From positions 1 to 52,342 of the forward strand of contig NZ_WHNY01000039.1 in the NCBI RefSeq assembly GCF_013141695.1: 52,342 nt of DNA, read 5' to 3'. Below are positions 7,393 to 16,660 of the stretch, one piece after another; positions within the stretch are counted from its first letter, which is position 1, and the number at the start of each line of letters is the position of its first letter. Under the pieces are notes generated by a model. That model was not told the DNA's origin and did no database searches. It saw only the letters and a program-made list of their open reading frames with translations. Origin of the DNA: Paenibacillus plantarum (GTDB lineage: Bacteria > Bacillota > Bacilli > Paenibacillales > NBRC-103111). A program made the position numbers and the translations under genes.

Positions 7393-10300
7393 ATGAATGA
7401 AATGATGGTTAAGAAACGGAAGCTTGTGAGTGGCGTGTTATCCGTACTATTGCTGTTAACCCTGTGTCTGGCCATCATCCCTACTCCTGCAGCCTCGGCA
7501 GCAGGATTGCCGTTAACAGAGGATTTTGAAAGCTACGGCAATGCAACATCCGGCTATACCTCACCAGTTGCTAGCACATCAACCAGCACCCAGCCGTGGA
7601 AATCTGTCGTCGGAGGCAGCACGACTTGGTCCATGGATGAGGAAGCCGCATCTGGTGGAGCGACACAGAATCACTTTCTAAGACAGACGGATGCAACCAC
7701 AGGCATCACGTATGTCGTAACGAATGACCAGTGGGGCGCAGCGACACCAACGATCCAGTCAAGCGACCTTACATTGTCTGGCAAACTCAAGGTTACTGGT
7801 GCCAACAGCACGTATGCTGGACTCGTGGCCAGATACTCAGGCAGTGGAACGACGGCGACATATTACCGTTTTACGATGAAGAAGAACTCATCCAGCTATC
7901 AGTTTTATCTTGAAAAGGTGACAGGCAACACGAAGATTAGCGTGCCCCAAACGGCAGGCACTCCGAATGCTAGCGGTGTTTCCGTCACGAACACGACGCT
8001 GAGCACATCTTTCGATAGTCTCGGCTACTTGCCCGTAAAACTGCAAGTTATCCAAAACACGGATGGCAGTCTAACACTCCAAGGTTATTATGGCAGCACG
8101 CTCATCCTCTCAGGGACAGACACTACGCCATATACATCCGGTCAAGTTGGCGTTTACAGTTATGCGGGTGCGACAGCCTTTGACGATATCCAAGTGGAAC
8201 TCAAAACGGCCAAGGAAGACTTTGAAAGCTATGGCAATGCTACTAGCGGTTACACGTCACCAGTTGGTAGCGCTTCCACTAGTGCACAGCCTTGGAAGAC
8301 CGTTGTCGGCGGCAGCACAAGCTGGCAAATGGGGGAAGAGGCGGCCGCAGTCGGACTCAATCACTTCCTCAAACAAACGGACACCACAACTGGCGTTACG
8401 TATGTCCTATCGAATGACCAGTGGGGAGCGACGACTCCTGCAATCCAGACAGGTGACCTCACCCTAATAGGGAAGCTCAAAATAACAGGAGCGAACAGCA
8501 CCTACGCCGGTCTTGTCGCCAGATACTCGGGCAGCGGTGCAACGGCGACGTATTACCGTTTTACGATGAAGAAGAACTCATCCAGCTATCAGTTTTATCT
8601 TGAAAAGGTAACAGGCAGCTCGAAGATCAGCGTGCCTCAAACGGCAGGCACTCCGAATGCTAGCGGTGTATCTGTTACGAACACGACGCTGGGCCTAGCG
8701 TTTGATAGTCTCGGCTACTTGCCCGTGAAGCTGCAAGTCATCCAAAACACGGATGGCAGTCTGAAGCTCGAAGGCTATTACGGCAGCACACTTGTCCTTT
8801 CAGGAACAGACACAGCCCCTTACACATCAGGTCAAGTCGGTCTTTACAGCTATGCGGGTGCGACGGCATTTGACGATATTACAGCTACGGCAACGAGTGG
8901 CTCGACATCATCACTGACAGTACCGAGTGCCCCAACGAATGTAACAACATCCTTACCGAGCACTGGCGCCGTGAACATAACGTGGACAGCATCTTCAACA
9001 GCAACGGGCTACAATGTGAAAATGGCGTCCAGTGGGAGTGGACCTTTCACTACGATGAACGCTTCACCAATCGCTGCAACGAATTACACGGTGACTGGCT
9101 TATCAGTTGGTCAGACTTATTATTTCGTCGTTAGTGCTGTGAATACAGCGGGTGAAGGTTCGAATAGCTCGCCAGCTATATCAGCGACACCGCAAACCAT
9201 TGCGAATCCACCTGTTTCCGTAAGTAACTCAACCCAGCTTGCACAAGCCATTAATGCAGCAAGCCCAGGCGCTGTGATTGAGCTGGAGAATGGGAACTAT
9301 GCAACTTTTAGCATCACGGGCAAACATGGCGACGCTAGCAATCCGATCGTGATCAAAGCAAAGAACAAAGGAATGGCCGTATTCAACGCAGGTCCCATCA
9401 AATTCACAGACAGCTCCTACATCACCATCCAAGATATGACGTTCGTTATGGACAGCACGGCCTCGAATTGGATTCGAATTACAGGTTGTAACCATATGCG
9501 GATCACGAACAATTATTTTCATTCACCAAGCTCAGCGACGGATGCAACCAAATCCAGCTGGGTGTATATCGATGGTTGGAGTTCACATCACAACCAAGTG
9601 GACCACAATTTGATGGAAAATAAAAAGGATCGCGGGAAGTTTATTCTCTTCGACGGCAACCGAGACACCGTTGCGGGTACTTATGAAATTACCCAGTACG
9701 ATGTGGTGGAGTACAATATTTTCCGCAATACGCTGCCTCGTCAGGAAAATGAATCGGAAGGCATCCGCCTTGGCGTGACGGATTTGGTGCATCTGAATGC
9801 GTATGCGACGATTCAGTACAACATTTTCGACCATGTGGATAGTGATCCTGAATATGTCTCAGTCAAAAGCGGCGGCAATGTCATTCGCTACAACTATTTC
9901 ATTGAGTCCTTAGGCGAAGTGTCTCTTAGATCGGGGAACGGTTCGAGTGTCTATGGCAACATGTTTATTGGAAATGGACGTGAAGTGCTTCCAACAAACC
10001 CTGACAGTCGAACGCTAGGTACAGGCGGTGTGCGGGTTTACGGTCAGAATCATAAGGTGTATAACAATTATTTTCAAGGGCTGACAGGGACAGAATGGGA
10101 TGCGACGATTGCCTTAACGACGGGAGATAACGATAATCTGACACAGCCGATCCCAAGCAATAATCACTACATTGCCAAGAATATCATGATCGCAAACAAC
10201 ACACTCGTGGACAATAAAGGCGGTATTGAGCTGGGATTTGTGCGTTACGGCATGGCTCCGCAGAATGTAACTTTTGCCAACAATGTGGTGGTGGGCGGTC

Positions 10301-11736
10301 AGCAAGAACTTATTAAAATTATGACGCCAATCCCAGGCTTAAGCTGGTCTGGCAATATCATGTTTCCACAGCAGGGTATGCCACTTATTACGGGGAATTC
10401 GGCTGCACTTACTGAAACAGAAGTGAAAGTTGCTTATCCGATGATGAAAGAAGCGGTGTTGAACTTAAGTCAGGCTGACTATGCATGGCTTTGGACCTCA
10501 AGTGAGTATGACCGACTGAGATCCATATCTTATAAAAAGCTTGCAGCTAACAGCCCGGCCATCAACAGCTCGATTGGCAATTATGGCAGTGGCGGCGCAC
10601 TGTCCTTCGTGACGGAAGATGTAGAGCGCGAAGCAAGAGCCGGTGTTCCGGATGTCGGAGCAGATGAGTATACGGCTGATCCCCTGACAGATCTCACGGC
10701 ACCAAGCTGGAGCTCAGGGACACCGTTATCGCTTGGAACGGTAACTCCACGGCAAGTAACGCTCAGCTGGCCAGCGGCAAACGATGATACGAACATCGTT
10801 GGTTATCGCATTTATCGAAACGGAGTGCTGTACGATACTACTTTTGCTAATAAGAACTCGTATACTGCAACTGAGCTTCTGACAGGTACTTCGTATACGT
10901 TTAAAATTGAAGCGCTTGACCAAGCGAATCGCACAACAGCAAGTAATACCATCACTGCGGCTACACCAGCTATGACGGGCATTACCATCTCAGGTGTACC
11001 TGCGAGTATCGCGCTCGGGGGTGGCGTGAAGCAGCTTCAAGTAACGGCTCATTTCGCAGATTCATCAACAGAAGACGCAACTGAGGCAGGTGCTGCTTTT
11101 ACAAGTAGTCAGGCAGGTGTTGTGTCGGTATCGAGCGGTGGCGGTATTACTGGCGTTGCATTAGGAAGTGCTACTGTATCGGCATCGTATAACGGATTCA
11201 CGTCCTCTGCCTTGACCATCACGGTAAAAACACCTTCACAAACGAAGAAGGTTGTGGATGCAGATACGTATGTGGACAGTGTTACATCGACCAATGCGAA
11301 TACGAACTACAGTACAACGACAACGATGCTCATTCAGACGGATGGCGGGAAACAAGTGGGTTACATGAAAGTAGCCGTTCCGACCTTGTCAGGTACCGTC
11401 GATACGGTTCAGCTGCGTTTGTATGTCGCGAGTGCACAAGCAGGTGCTGATCTATTGCTCCATGGGATTGCCACGGATAGTTGGGATCCAACGCTCATCA
11501 CAGCGGCGAATCAACCAGCTAGAGCATTTACGGATGTGGGTGCAGGTGACCTTCCAGTGACCGCCGGCAGTTATGTGACTTTTGATGTGACGAAGTATGT
11601 TCAGACCCAAAGTGATGGCACACTCAGCTTCCGTCTATCGATGGTGTCTGACGATAATCCAGCGACGGTTTATACCAGAGAATATACGGACTTGAACAAA
11701 GCGCCAACCTTAATTTTCACAACCATTACACCGTAA
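7393..11736 (+). CDS. Secreted multidomain PL6 polysaccharide lyase
   Basis: Secreted endolyase (1447 residues) of the PL6 (alginate lyase/chondroitinase B) family. Order: signal peptide with ASA cleavage site near residue 36; two tandem ~230-residue LamG-like beta-sandwich modules (~41-272, ~275-500); fibronectin III (~511-602); PL6 parallel beta-helix (~606-1000, beginning VSNSTQLAQAINAASPG); a second fibronectin III (~1100-1190); a bacterial Ig-like domain (~1192-1278); a C-terminal DNRLRE domain (~1280-1447). K825 in EYVSVKSGG and R846 in VSLRSGN are 21 residues apart, exactly the spacing of K250 and R271 of chondroitinase B, and E820 fits a calcium ligand (E245 there). It heads an operon with an SGNH hydrolase, an SDR and a PL15-like exolyase. 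Alginate or another polyuronate is the probable substrate; dermatan-type substrates cannot be excluded. Confidence 0.9.
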   Translation: MNEMMVKKRKLVSGVLSVLLLLTLCLAIIPTPAASAAGLPLTEDFESYGNATSGYTSPVASTSTSTQPWKSVVGGSTTWSMDEEAASGGATQNHFLRQTDATTGITYVVTNDQWGAATPTIQSSDLTLSGKLKVTGANSTYAGLVARYSGSGTTATYYRFTMKKNSSSYQFYLEKVTGNTKISVPQTAGTPNASGVSVTNTTLSTSFDSLGYLPVKLQVIQNTDGSLTLQGYYGSTLILSGTDTTPYTSGQVGVYSYAGATAFDDIQVELKTAKEDFESYGNATSGYTSPVGSASTSAQPWKTVVGGSTSWQMGEEAAAVGLNHFLKQTDTTTGVTYVLSNDQWGATTPAIQTGDLTLIGKLKITGANSTYAGLVARYSGSGATATYYRFTMKKNSSSYQFYLEKVTGSSKISVPQTAGTPNASGVSVTNTTLGLAFDSLGYLPVKLQVIQNTDGSLKLEGYYGSTLVLSGTDTAPYTSGQVGLYSYAGATAFDDITATATSGSTSSLTVPSAPTNVTTSLPSTGAVNITWTASSTATGYNVKMASSGSGPFTTMNASPIAATNYTVTGLSVGQTYYFVVSAVNTAGEGSNSSPAISATPQTIANPPVSVSNSTQLAQAINAASPGAVIELENGNYATFSITGKHGDASNPIVIKAKNKGMAVFNAGPIKFTDSSYITIQDMTFVMDSTASNWIRITGCNHMRITNNYFHSPSSATDATKSSWVYIDGWSSHHNQVDHNLMENKKDRGKFILFDGNRDTVAGTYEITQYDVVEYNIFRNTLPRQENESEGIRLGVTDLVHLNAYATIQYNIFDHVDSDPEYVSVKSGGNVIRYNYFIESLGEVSLRSGNGSSVYGNMFIGNGREVLPTNPDSRTLGTGGVRVYGQNHKVYNNYFQGLTGTEWDATIALTTGDNDNLTQPIPSNNHYIAKNIMIANNTLVDNKGGIELGFVRYGMAPQNVTFANNVVVGGQQELIKIMTPIPGLSWSGNIMFPQQGMPLITGNSAALTETEVKVAYPMMKEAVLNLSQADYAWLWTSSEYDRLRSISYKKLAANSPAINSSIGNYGSGGALSFVTEDVEREARAGVPDVGADEYTADPLTDLTAPSWSSGTPLSLGTVTPRQVTLSWPAANDDTNIVGYRIYRNGVLYDTTFANKNSYTATELLTGTSYTFKIEALDQANRTTASNTITAATPAMTGITISGVPASIALGGGVKQLQVTAHFADSSTEDATEAGAAFTSSQAGVVSVSSGGGITGVALGSATVSASYNGFTSSALTITVKTPSQTKKVVDADTYVDSVTSTNANTNYSTTTTMLIQTDGGKQVGYMKVAVPTLSGTVDTVQLRLYVASAQAGADLLLHGIATDSWDPTLITAANQPARAFTDVGAGDLPVTAGSYVTFDVTKYVQTQSDGTLSFRLSMVSDDNPATVYTREYTDLNKAPTLIFTTITP
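7515..8890 (+). repeat. Internal 690-bp tandem duplication in the PL6 gene
   Basis: Two in-frame copies with a 690-bp period encode the N-terminal beta-sandwich modules. A 59-bp stretch at 7861-7919 is identical to 8551-8609 at DNA level, third codon positions included, so the copies are recent or kept alike by gene conversion. Confidence 0.9.
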
Positions 11737-11769
11737 TTCAAACATAGAGAGAAAGCGTGGAGAGAAGCG

Positions 11770-12807
11770 ATGCTGGAGAATGTAGCGTTTCATAATGTGT
11801 CGGAGTTGGAATCGAGAGCATATCTACCTGGTCTTAAGCTACAACGTTTTCCCAAGCAGGTTCGTGAATCGCTAACCGAAAAAGGCCGAACTAAAGCTGC
11901 CGAGTCTAGCGGCTGTGAGATTCGTTTTGTGACTGAGGCTAATAACATCAAGCTGACGATGGCTGCGCAAGAAAAAGATGGACGTGTGCTCGTCTTCAAA
12001 GGCGATTTGTTCCATACGGCATATGACTTGAAGGCTGGCGTCGTCACCACTTTACAATTGGAAGCACCAGAAAGATTTGCTGAGGTACCGCCTACGTTAC
12101 TGGATACTGTCGCGTTCACTTCAAACGTGTGGCGTATCTATTGCGACCGGTTTACAGCGATCTTTTATGAGATAGATGCTTATGGCTTCGCGATTAGGCC
12201 TCCTGAGCGTCAAGAAATACCGCGATTGACCATGCTCGCCTACGGTTCGTCGATTACACAAGGAGCTGGCGCGTTGAGTCATTATAACGGTTATGTCCAG
12301 CAAACAGCTCGCCGACTTAACATTGATGTGTTGAATCTAGGACTCAGCGGGTCATGTTATTGTGAGCCAGAATTGGCCGATCATTTGGCGGAGCGGGAGG
12401 ATTGGGACCTAGCCTATCTGGAGCTTGGCGTCAACATGAGGGGAACCGTGAGCACCGAGGAATTTCAGCATCGCGTCACTTATTTATTGGATGGGATCAT
12501 TCGCAATCACCCTACGAAACCGATCTTTGTGACAACGATCTATCCGAATCGGGCAACGTATTTTCATGATACGACACATCCGTTTAGTGTGGCTGAAAAG
12601 CAATTTAATGAGGTGCTAAAACGATACGTGGAGAGTCGTCAGCATGAGAATTTGACCCTATTAGTTGGGGCGCAGATTATGATTGATTTTACTTCTTTGA
12701 CAAGTGATTTGATTCATCCCTCGGATTACGGACATAGTCGGATGGGGGAGCAATTGGCTGGGTTTTTACGACCTACTGTGGATAAGTTACGGGCTGCACA
12801 AGGTTGA
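11770..12807 (+). CDS. Two-domain SGNH hydrolase (probable carbohydrate esterase)
   Basis: Cytoplasmic protein of 345 residues with no signal peptide. The N-terminal ~150 residues look like the jelly-roll accessory domain found in front of some SGNH esterases. The C-terminal domain carries block I YGSSITQGAG with the nucleophile serine, a block II glycine region (LGLSGSCY), block III LGVNM with the oxyanion Asn, and block V DLIHPSDYGH with the Asp/His pair. It probably removes acyl groups (for example O-acetyl) from imported oligosaccharides. It lies 33 bases after the PL6 gene and 40 before the SDR gene in the same operon; the ribosome binding site is GGAGAGAAG. Confidence 0.85.
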   Translation: MLENVAFHNVSELESRAYLPGLKLQRFPKQVRESLTEKGRTKAAESSGCEIRFVTEANNIKLTMAAQEKDGRVLVFKGDLFHTAYDLKAGVVTTLQLEAPERFAEVPPTLLDTVAFTSNVWRIYCDRFTAIFYEIDAYGFAIRPPERQEIPRLTMLAYGSSITQGAGALSHYNGYVQQTARRLNIDVLNLGLSGSCYCEPELADHLAEREDWDLAYLELGVNMRGTVSTEEFQHRVTYLLDGIIRNHPTKPIFVTTIYPNRATYFHDTTHPFSVAEKQFNEVLKRYVESRQHENLTLLVGAQIMIDFTSLTSDLIHPSDYGHSRMGEQLAGFLRPTVDKLRAAQG

Positions 12808-12847
12808 TCAACATATAAAAAACGATTTAATAGGAGGCAGAAATCAT

Positions 12848-13618
12848 ATGCATGGAATTACATTGAATGGGAAAATTGCACTTGTAACAGGATCAAACGC
12901 GGGGATTGGTCGAGCGATTGCTCAGGCTTTGGCTGCAAATGGGGCAAAGGTTGGCGTGAATTGCCTTTCTAACATAGCTCAAGGTGAAGAAACAGTAGCA
13001 GCCATTCGTGCGGCTGGCGGTGAGGCAATTCTTGTACAAGCGGATGTGACGGATCTCGAGCAAATTGATCGGCTTGTGAACGAGGTTGAGCAGGCTTTTG
13101 GCGGCTCCATCGATATTTTAGTGAATAACGCAGGTCATTTGGTGCAGCGTGTGCCGAACGCAGAGATGACCGAGGAAATGTACGAACGCATCCTGAATGT
13201 GAATTTGAAAAGCACGGTGTTTATGTGCAAAAGAGTGCTGCCCGGCATGAAAGCCAAAGGCGCCGGTCGCATTATTAATATGTCATCGGTCGCTGCATAT
13301 AACGGCGGCGGACCTGGTTCTAGCATTTATGCGGCTAGCAAAGCTGCGGTGATGGCGTATTCGAAGGGGCTCGCCAAAGAAGTGGCATCAAGTGGCATTA
13401 CCGTTAATAACGTTTCGCCAGGGTTCATTGGCAACACGATGTTCCACGCCACCTTCACGAGTGACGCTGCGCGTCAAGCTACCATCAGCGGCATTCCGCT
13501 CGGACGCGAAGGCACACCAGAGGATGTGGCTGGGGCGGTTCTGTATTTGGCATCGGAGCTCGCGGGCTACCTGACGGGAGAGACGATTGAAGTTAACGGC
13601 GGGATGATGATGCGATGA
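12848..13618 (+). CDS. SDR-family oxidoreductase, possible keto-uronate reductase
   Basis: Classical short-chain dehydrogenase (256 residues) with the cofactor motif TGSNAGIG at ~14-21, NNAG at ~96, the catalytic serine in NMSSVAA and Y161-x3-K165. NAD(P)-dependent. Between a PL6 and a PL15-like lyase gene, the natural role is reduction of 4-deoxy-5-keto-uronate (DEH) to 2-keto-3-deoxygluconate, or a related step as in KduD; that is inference from context, because FabG-type SDRs are hard to separate by sequence alone. A strong AGGAGG site lies upstream, and the stop overlaps the next start by four bases (ATGA). Confidence 0.85.
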   Translation: MHGITLNGKIALVTGSNAGIGRAIAQALAANGAKVGVNCLSNIAQGEETVAAIRAAGGEAILVQADVTDLEQIDRLVNEVEQAFGGSIDILVNNAGHLVQRVPNAEMTEEMYERILNVNLKSTVFMCKRVLPGMKAKGAGRIINMSSVAAYNGGGPGSSIYAASKAAVMAYSKGLAKEVASSGITVNNVSPGFIGNTMFHATFTSDAARQATISGIPLGREGTPEDVAGAVLYLASELAGYLTGETIEVNGGMMMR

Positions 13619-15672
13619 GCGATGCCGTTAAGGTGAGCGAAACGATTCGCGCGAAGGTGCAGCGCTTAGCTTGGGCGAGTGAGGTGGCGAATTCGCTGAA
13701 GGAAGAGATCGATCAGTTGCAGGCTAGCGGCAGTCTGATGATTCCCCTGGAGCCAGGCGGCTGGTGGCACCAGTATGTGTGTCCGCAGCACCACACGGAG
13801 CTGCTGTTCGATCCTTCCGTAGCCGATGCGACGCAGTTTCATTGTCCGCACGGCTGTGTGGTGGAAGGCGCCGAGTATCGAGGCGCCTGGCTGGTGTATA
13901 AGCATCAGCAGCTCGCGCGGGTCGCGTTGCAGGCAGCTGCGGTATATGCGGCGCTGCGCGACTACGCCTATGCTGAGCTGAGCAAACAGCTGATCGTTGC
14001 GTATGCGGCGCAGTTTCCGCTCTATCCTGTGCATCCAGATGCGCAGCCTTGGATGCTGAAGGGGCGCGCGTTTCATCAAGCGCTGACGGAGTCGATCTGG
14101 TCTACGACGCTGATTCGTGCGTATGTTTTGCTGTTGGATGAAGGGGTTGTGTTCAGCGCTGATGAACAGCGCAAGGTAGATACATTCCTTCATCTGCTGG
14201 AAGAGAGCATGCGCGCGTATCGCGGGATATTGATCCACGAGCGGAACAACGCGGAGAACAATTATACCGCGTGGCTGAACGCATCGCTTGCTTGTGTGTA
14301 TGCCGCCCGCGGGGAGCGGCATGAGCTTGAAGCATTAGTGGAAGCCGAGGGCGGCTTCCGTCATCATCTGTCGATCGGCGTGAAGCCCGATCAGCTGGAG
14401 TTCGAGGGCAGCACGTATTATCATGTTTTCGTGCTGCGAGCGTATTTGATCTTCGCTGAGATGGCGAAGCGATGCGATAGGGATCTTTACGCGTGCGAGG
14501 GATCGCTAGGACAATCCATGTGCGGCATGGTAGAAGCGCTAGCCGAGCTCGCCGATGACCAAGGCTTGCTGCCAGCGCTGCACGATGGCCCGATGGCGCG
14601 GCTGCCTTATGCCCGCGAAATCGCGGAAGTGGCCGAGCTGGGGCTGAGCCACTATGCGGTGGAAGGCCTCGTGCCGATTCTGTGCGAGGCCTATCGCCAG
14701 ATGGGTTCGGCGGACGGCTCGCGCTGCGGGCTTGAAGCGCTGTTGTATGGCGCTACGGCATCCATAGCGATCTCTGCCGAGGTCCTTACGAAGCCACGTG
14801 GCTCGAAGCTTTGGCCAGCATCCGGTTTTGTCGTCGGTAGGCAGATGGACAACCCGCTGTCTTTTCTTGTAGATTTTGGCGAACACGGGGGTGCTCACGG
14901 GCACCTCGATAAGCTGCACTTGTCGTTGATGCATAAGGATCAAACACTTACGCCAGATTTCGGCGTAGTTCCATATGGATCCACGCTGCGTCCGTGGTTT
15001 GGTGAAACCACCAGTCATAATACGGTTTCACTAGGCGGTAAATCGCAAGCTGAGCATACAGGGCGGTGTCTGCGTTTTGAACAAACGGAAGCGAGCACCT
15101 ACGCTTGGCTGCAGAGTGATGCGGCCTACGTCGGCTGCAGGCTGAATCGTCATCTCCTTTTAACAAGCGACTGGCTGCTGGATTTGTTTGAAGTTACCCT
15201 CACAAGTGAGGAGCCTCAGTCGATCGAGTGGTGGATGCATCCCGTAGTTGCGCCACAATCGAAGCAGCTGAAGGAGCTCTCTTTTGCAGATAAAGTCCAG
15301 TATCCACCCATTCACATCCAAGAAAACTTGCCGGATTTGCCTATCGTGGGGCGCTTATTCCCTGAAGAATCGAATGTTAGCATGAAGTATTTACTTTCAC
15401 CGGATGGTGTTCAGATTCATCAAACGGCGTTGGTGCTTCCAGACCAAGAGCTGCTGACGGTTCGAACGCCGGGCCATTCCATCGATCCAAGCGTACCGCT
15501 AACTGCATTGCTGCATCGCCAACCGGGTAAGCAGGCAAGGTTCATTCATGTGTATCGTGTTGGAGCGGGAGCGACGATAAGCCTTCTGGCTGAGGATCAC
15601 CTTGGTATTACCGCAGAAGGTCGTTTGACGACCGTTCAACTTTTACCAGAGCAAGGGCTGCTGATTGTTTAG
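13615..15672 (+). CDS. Heparinase II/III-type exolyase, PL15-like
   Basis: Cytoplasmic (no signal) lyase of 685 residues with an alpha/alpha-toroid plus a C-terminal beta-sandwich. The N-terminal GGWWHQYVCPQHHTELLFDP and the following Cys pair in HCPHGC match oligo-alginate/heparin-type PL15 proteins. Candidate catalytic residues are N211-N212 and N215-N216 (ERNNAENNY), Y269-H270 (STYYHVF) and H428/H430 in GGAHGHLDK. It would release unsaturated monouronate from imported oligosaccharides, giving the substrate for the SDR whose gene overlaps it by four bases. The Cys/His cluster near residues 57-83 (CPQHH...HCPHGC) could bind a metal. The PL15 assignment is by pattern; PL17 or PL12 relatives are possible. 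Confidence 0.82.
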   Translation: MSDAVKVSETIRAKVQRLAWASEVANSLKEEIDQLQASGSLMIPLEPGGWWHQYVCPQHHTELLFDPSVADATQFHCPHGCVVEGAEYRGAWLVYKHQQLARVALQAAAVYAALRDYAYAELSKQLIVAYAAQFPLYPVHPDAQPWMLKGRAFHQALTESIWSTTLIRAYVLLLDEGVVFSADEQRKVDTFLHLLEESMRAYRGILIHERNNAENNYTAWLNASLACVYAARGERHELEALVEAEGGFRHHLSIGVKPDQLEFEGSTYYHVFVLRAYLIFAEMAKRCDRDLYACEGSLGQSMCGMVEALAELADDQGLLPALHDGPMARLPYAREIAEVAELGLSHYAVEGLVPILCEAYRQMGSADGSRCGLEALLYGATASIAISAEVLTKPRGSKLWPASGFVVGRQMDNPLSFLVDFGEHGGAHGHLDKLHLSLMHKDQTLTPDFGVVPYGSTLRPWFGETTSHNTVSLGGKSQAEHTGRCLRFEQTEASTYAWLQSDAAYVGCRLNRHLLLTSDWLLDLFEVTLTSEEPQSIEWWMHPVVAPQSKQLKELSFADKVQYPPIHIQENLPDLPIVGRLFPEESNVSMKYLLSPDGVQIHQTALVLPDQELLTVRTPGHSIDPSVPLTALLHRQPGKQARFIHVYRVGAGATISLLAEDHLGITAEGRLTTVQLLPEQGLLIV

Positions 15673-15706
15673 CGTCTCTTTTTTGCTTATGGTAGGTACT
15701 GTTTTG

Positions 15707-15743
15707 GTCAAATTTGACACTACTTTTATGGAGTGAGTATGAT
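15707..15743 (+). promoter_or_regulatory. Consensus promoter with palindrome over the -35 box
   Basis: TTGACA at 15714-15719, an 18-bp spacer and TATGAT at 15738-15743 precede the TolB-like gene. The perfect 12-bp palindrome GTCAAATTTGAC (15707-15718) covers five of the six -35 bases, the position of a repressor operator. The -35 is perfect, so this promoter should be strong when not repressed. Confidence 0.72.
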
Positions 15744-15768
15744 GGGACTATAAAGGACGGTGTATCCC

Positions 15769-16650
15769 ATGAATACATTGCAGGAGCCTCGCAAGCGAGA
15801 AGAACGGCATGTCATTAGTTTTCTTGAAATTGTGGATGTGGGCACAGGGGAACGGCAGGTATTGGCTGAAGTCGATGATTTGATTGAGGCGCCGAACTGG
15901 ACGAGCGATGGTGAACGTCTCATTTACAACCGGAGAGGGTTGCTCTATACCTATGAAACCGCTACAGGTCAGAGCACAGTGATCGATTCTGGCTATGCGA
16001 ATTGGTGTAATAACGACCATGTGCTGTCTCCGGATAATAAGCAAATTGCGGTGAGTCATCACACCGAGGAGGACGGTCAGTCACGTATTTACGTGCTTCC
16101 GTTGGCTGGCGGTCAGCCTACATTGATTACAGCGATGGCCCCAAGTTATTTGCATGGGTGGTCACCGGATGGGCGTGAATTATCCTATTGTGCGGAGAGG
16201 AATGGCGTGTACAATATTTATACGATTCCCGTTCAAGGTGGTGTGGAGCGACAACTGACAGATGTTCCTGGACTTGATGATGGTCCTGAGTACTCCCCAG
16301 ATGGTCAGCATATCTGGTTTAATTCCACACGATCCGGTTTGATGCAGGTATGGCGAATGAACGTGGATGGCAGTGAGCAGACGCAAATGACAGATGAGCA
16401 GAGTAATAATTGGTTTCCGCACGTATCCCCAGACGGGAATACGGTTGCCTATATTGTTTATCGCAAGGGAGATGTCGAGCCTAACGCGCATCCCCCGAAT
16501 AAAGAGGTTGAAATCCGTTTAATGGCAAGTACAGGAGGTCCCTCTCGGACCTTAGTATCATTATTTGGCGGACAAGGGACAATCAACGTCAACTCGTGGT
16601 CGCCTAATAGCCAGAAATTAGCGTTTGTAAGCTATAAATTGAAGAAGTAG
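15769..16650 (+). CDS. TolB-like beta-propeller protein (PD40 repeats)
   Basis: Soluble protein of 293 residues without signal peptide, made of repeated WSPDGRELSY-type blades (WTSDGERLIY, LSPDNKQIAV, YSPDGQHIWF, VSPDGNTVAY, WSPNSQKLAF). This is the WD40-like PD40 repeat of TolB, of the DPP-IV N-domain and of oligogalacturonate lyase (PL22). The metal-binding histidine set of PL22 is not evident, so I do not call it a lyase. ATG at 15769 is chosen over an in-frame GTG at 15760 because AAAGGA lies 11 bases before it and only two before the GTG. It has its own strong promoter. A role in sugar-fragment binding or as a small enzyme of the locus is open. Confidence 0.8.
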   Translation: MNTLQEPRKREERHVISFLEIVDVGTGERQVLAEVDDLIEAPNWTSDGERLIYNRRGLLYTYETATGQSTVIDSGYANWCNNDHVLSPDNKQIAVSHHTEEDGQSRIYVLPLAGGQPTLITAMAPSYLHGWSPDGRELSYCAERNGVYNIYTIPVQGGVERQLTDVPGLDDGPEYSPDGQHIWFNSTRSGLMQVWRMNVDGSEQTQMTDEQSNNWFPHVSPDGNTVAYIVYRKGDVEPNAHPPNKEVEIRLMASTGGPSRTLVSLFGGQGTINVNSWSPNSQKLAFVSYKLKK

Positions 16651-16660
16651 GTAGAGCTTT

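Noticed and set aside
15769..16650. Oligogalacturonate lyase (PL22) identity for the TolB-like protein
   Set aside because: PD40 repeats are shared, but the metal-binding histidine set expected of PL22 is not evident and the protein is shorter than those enzymes.
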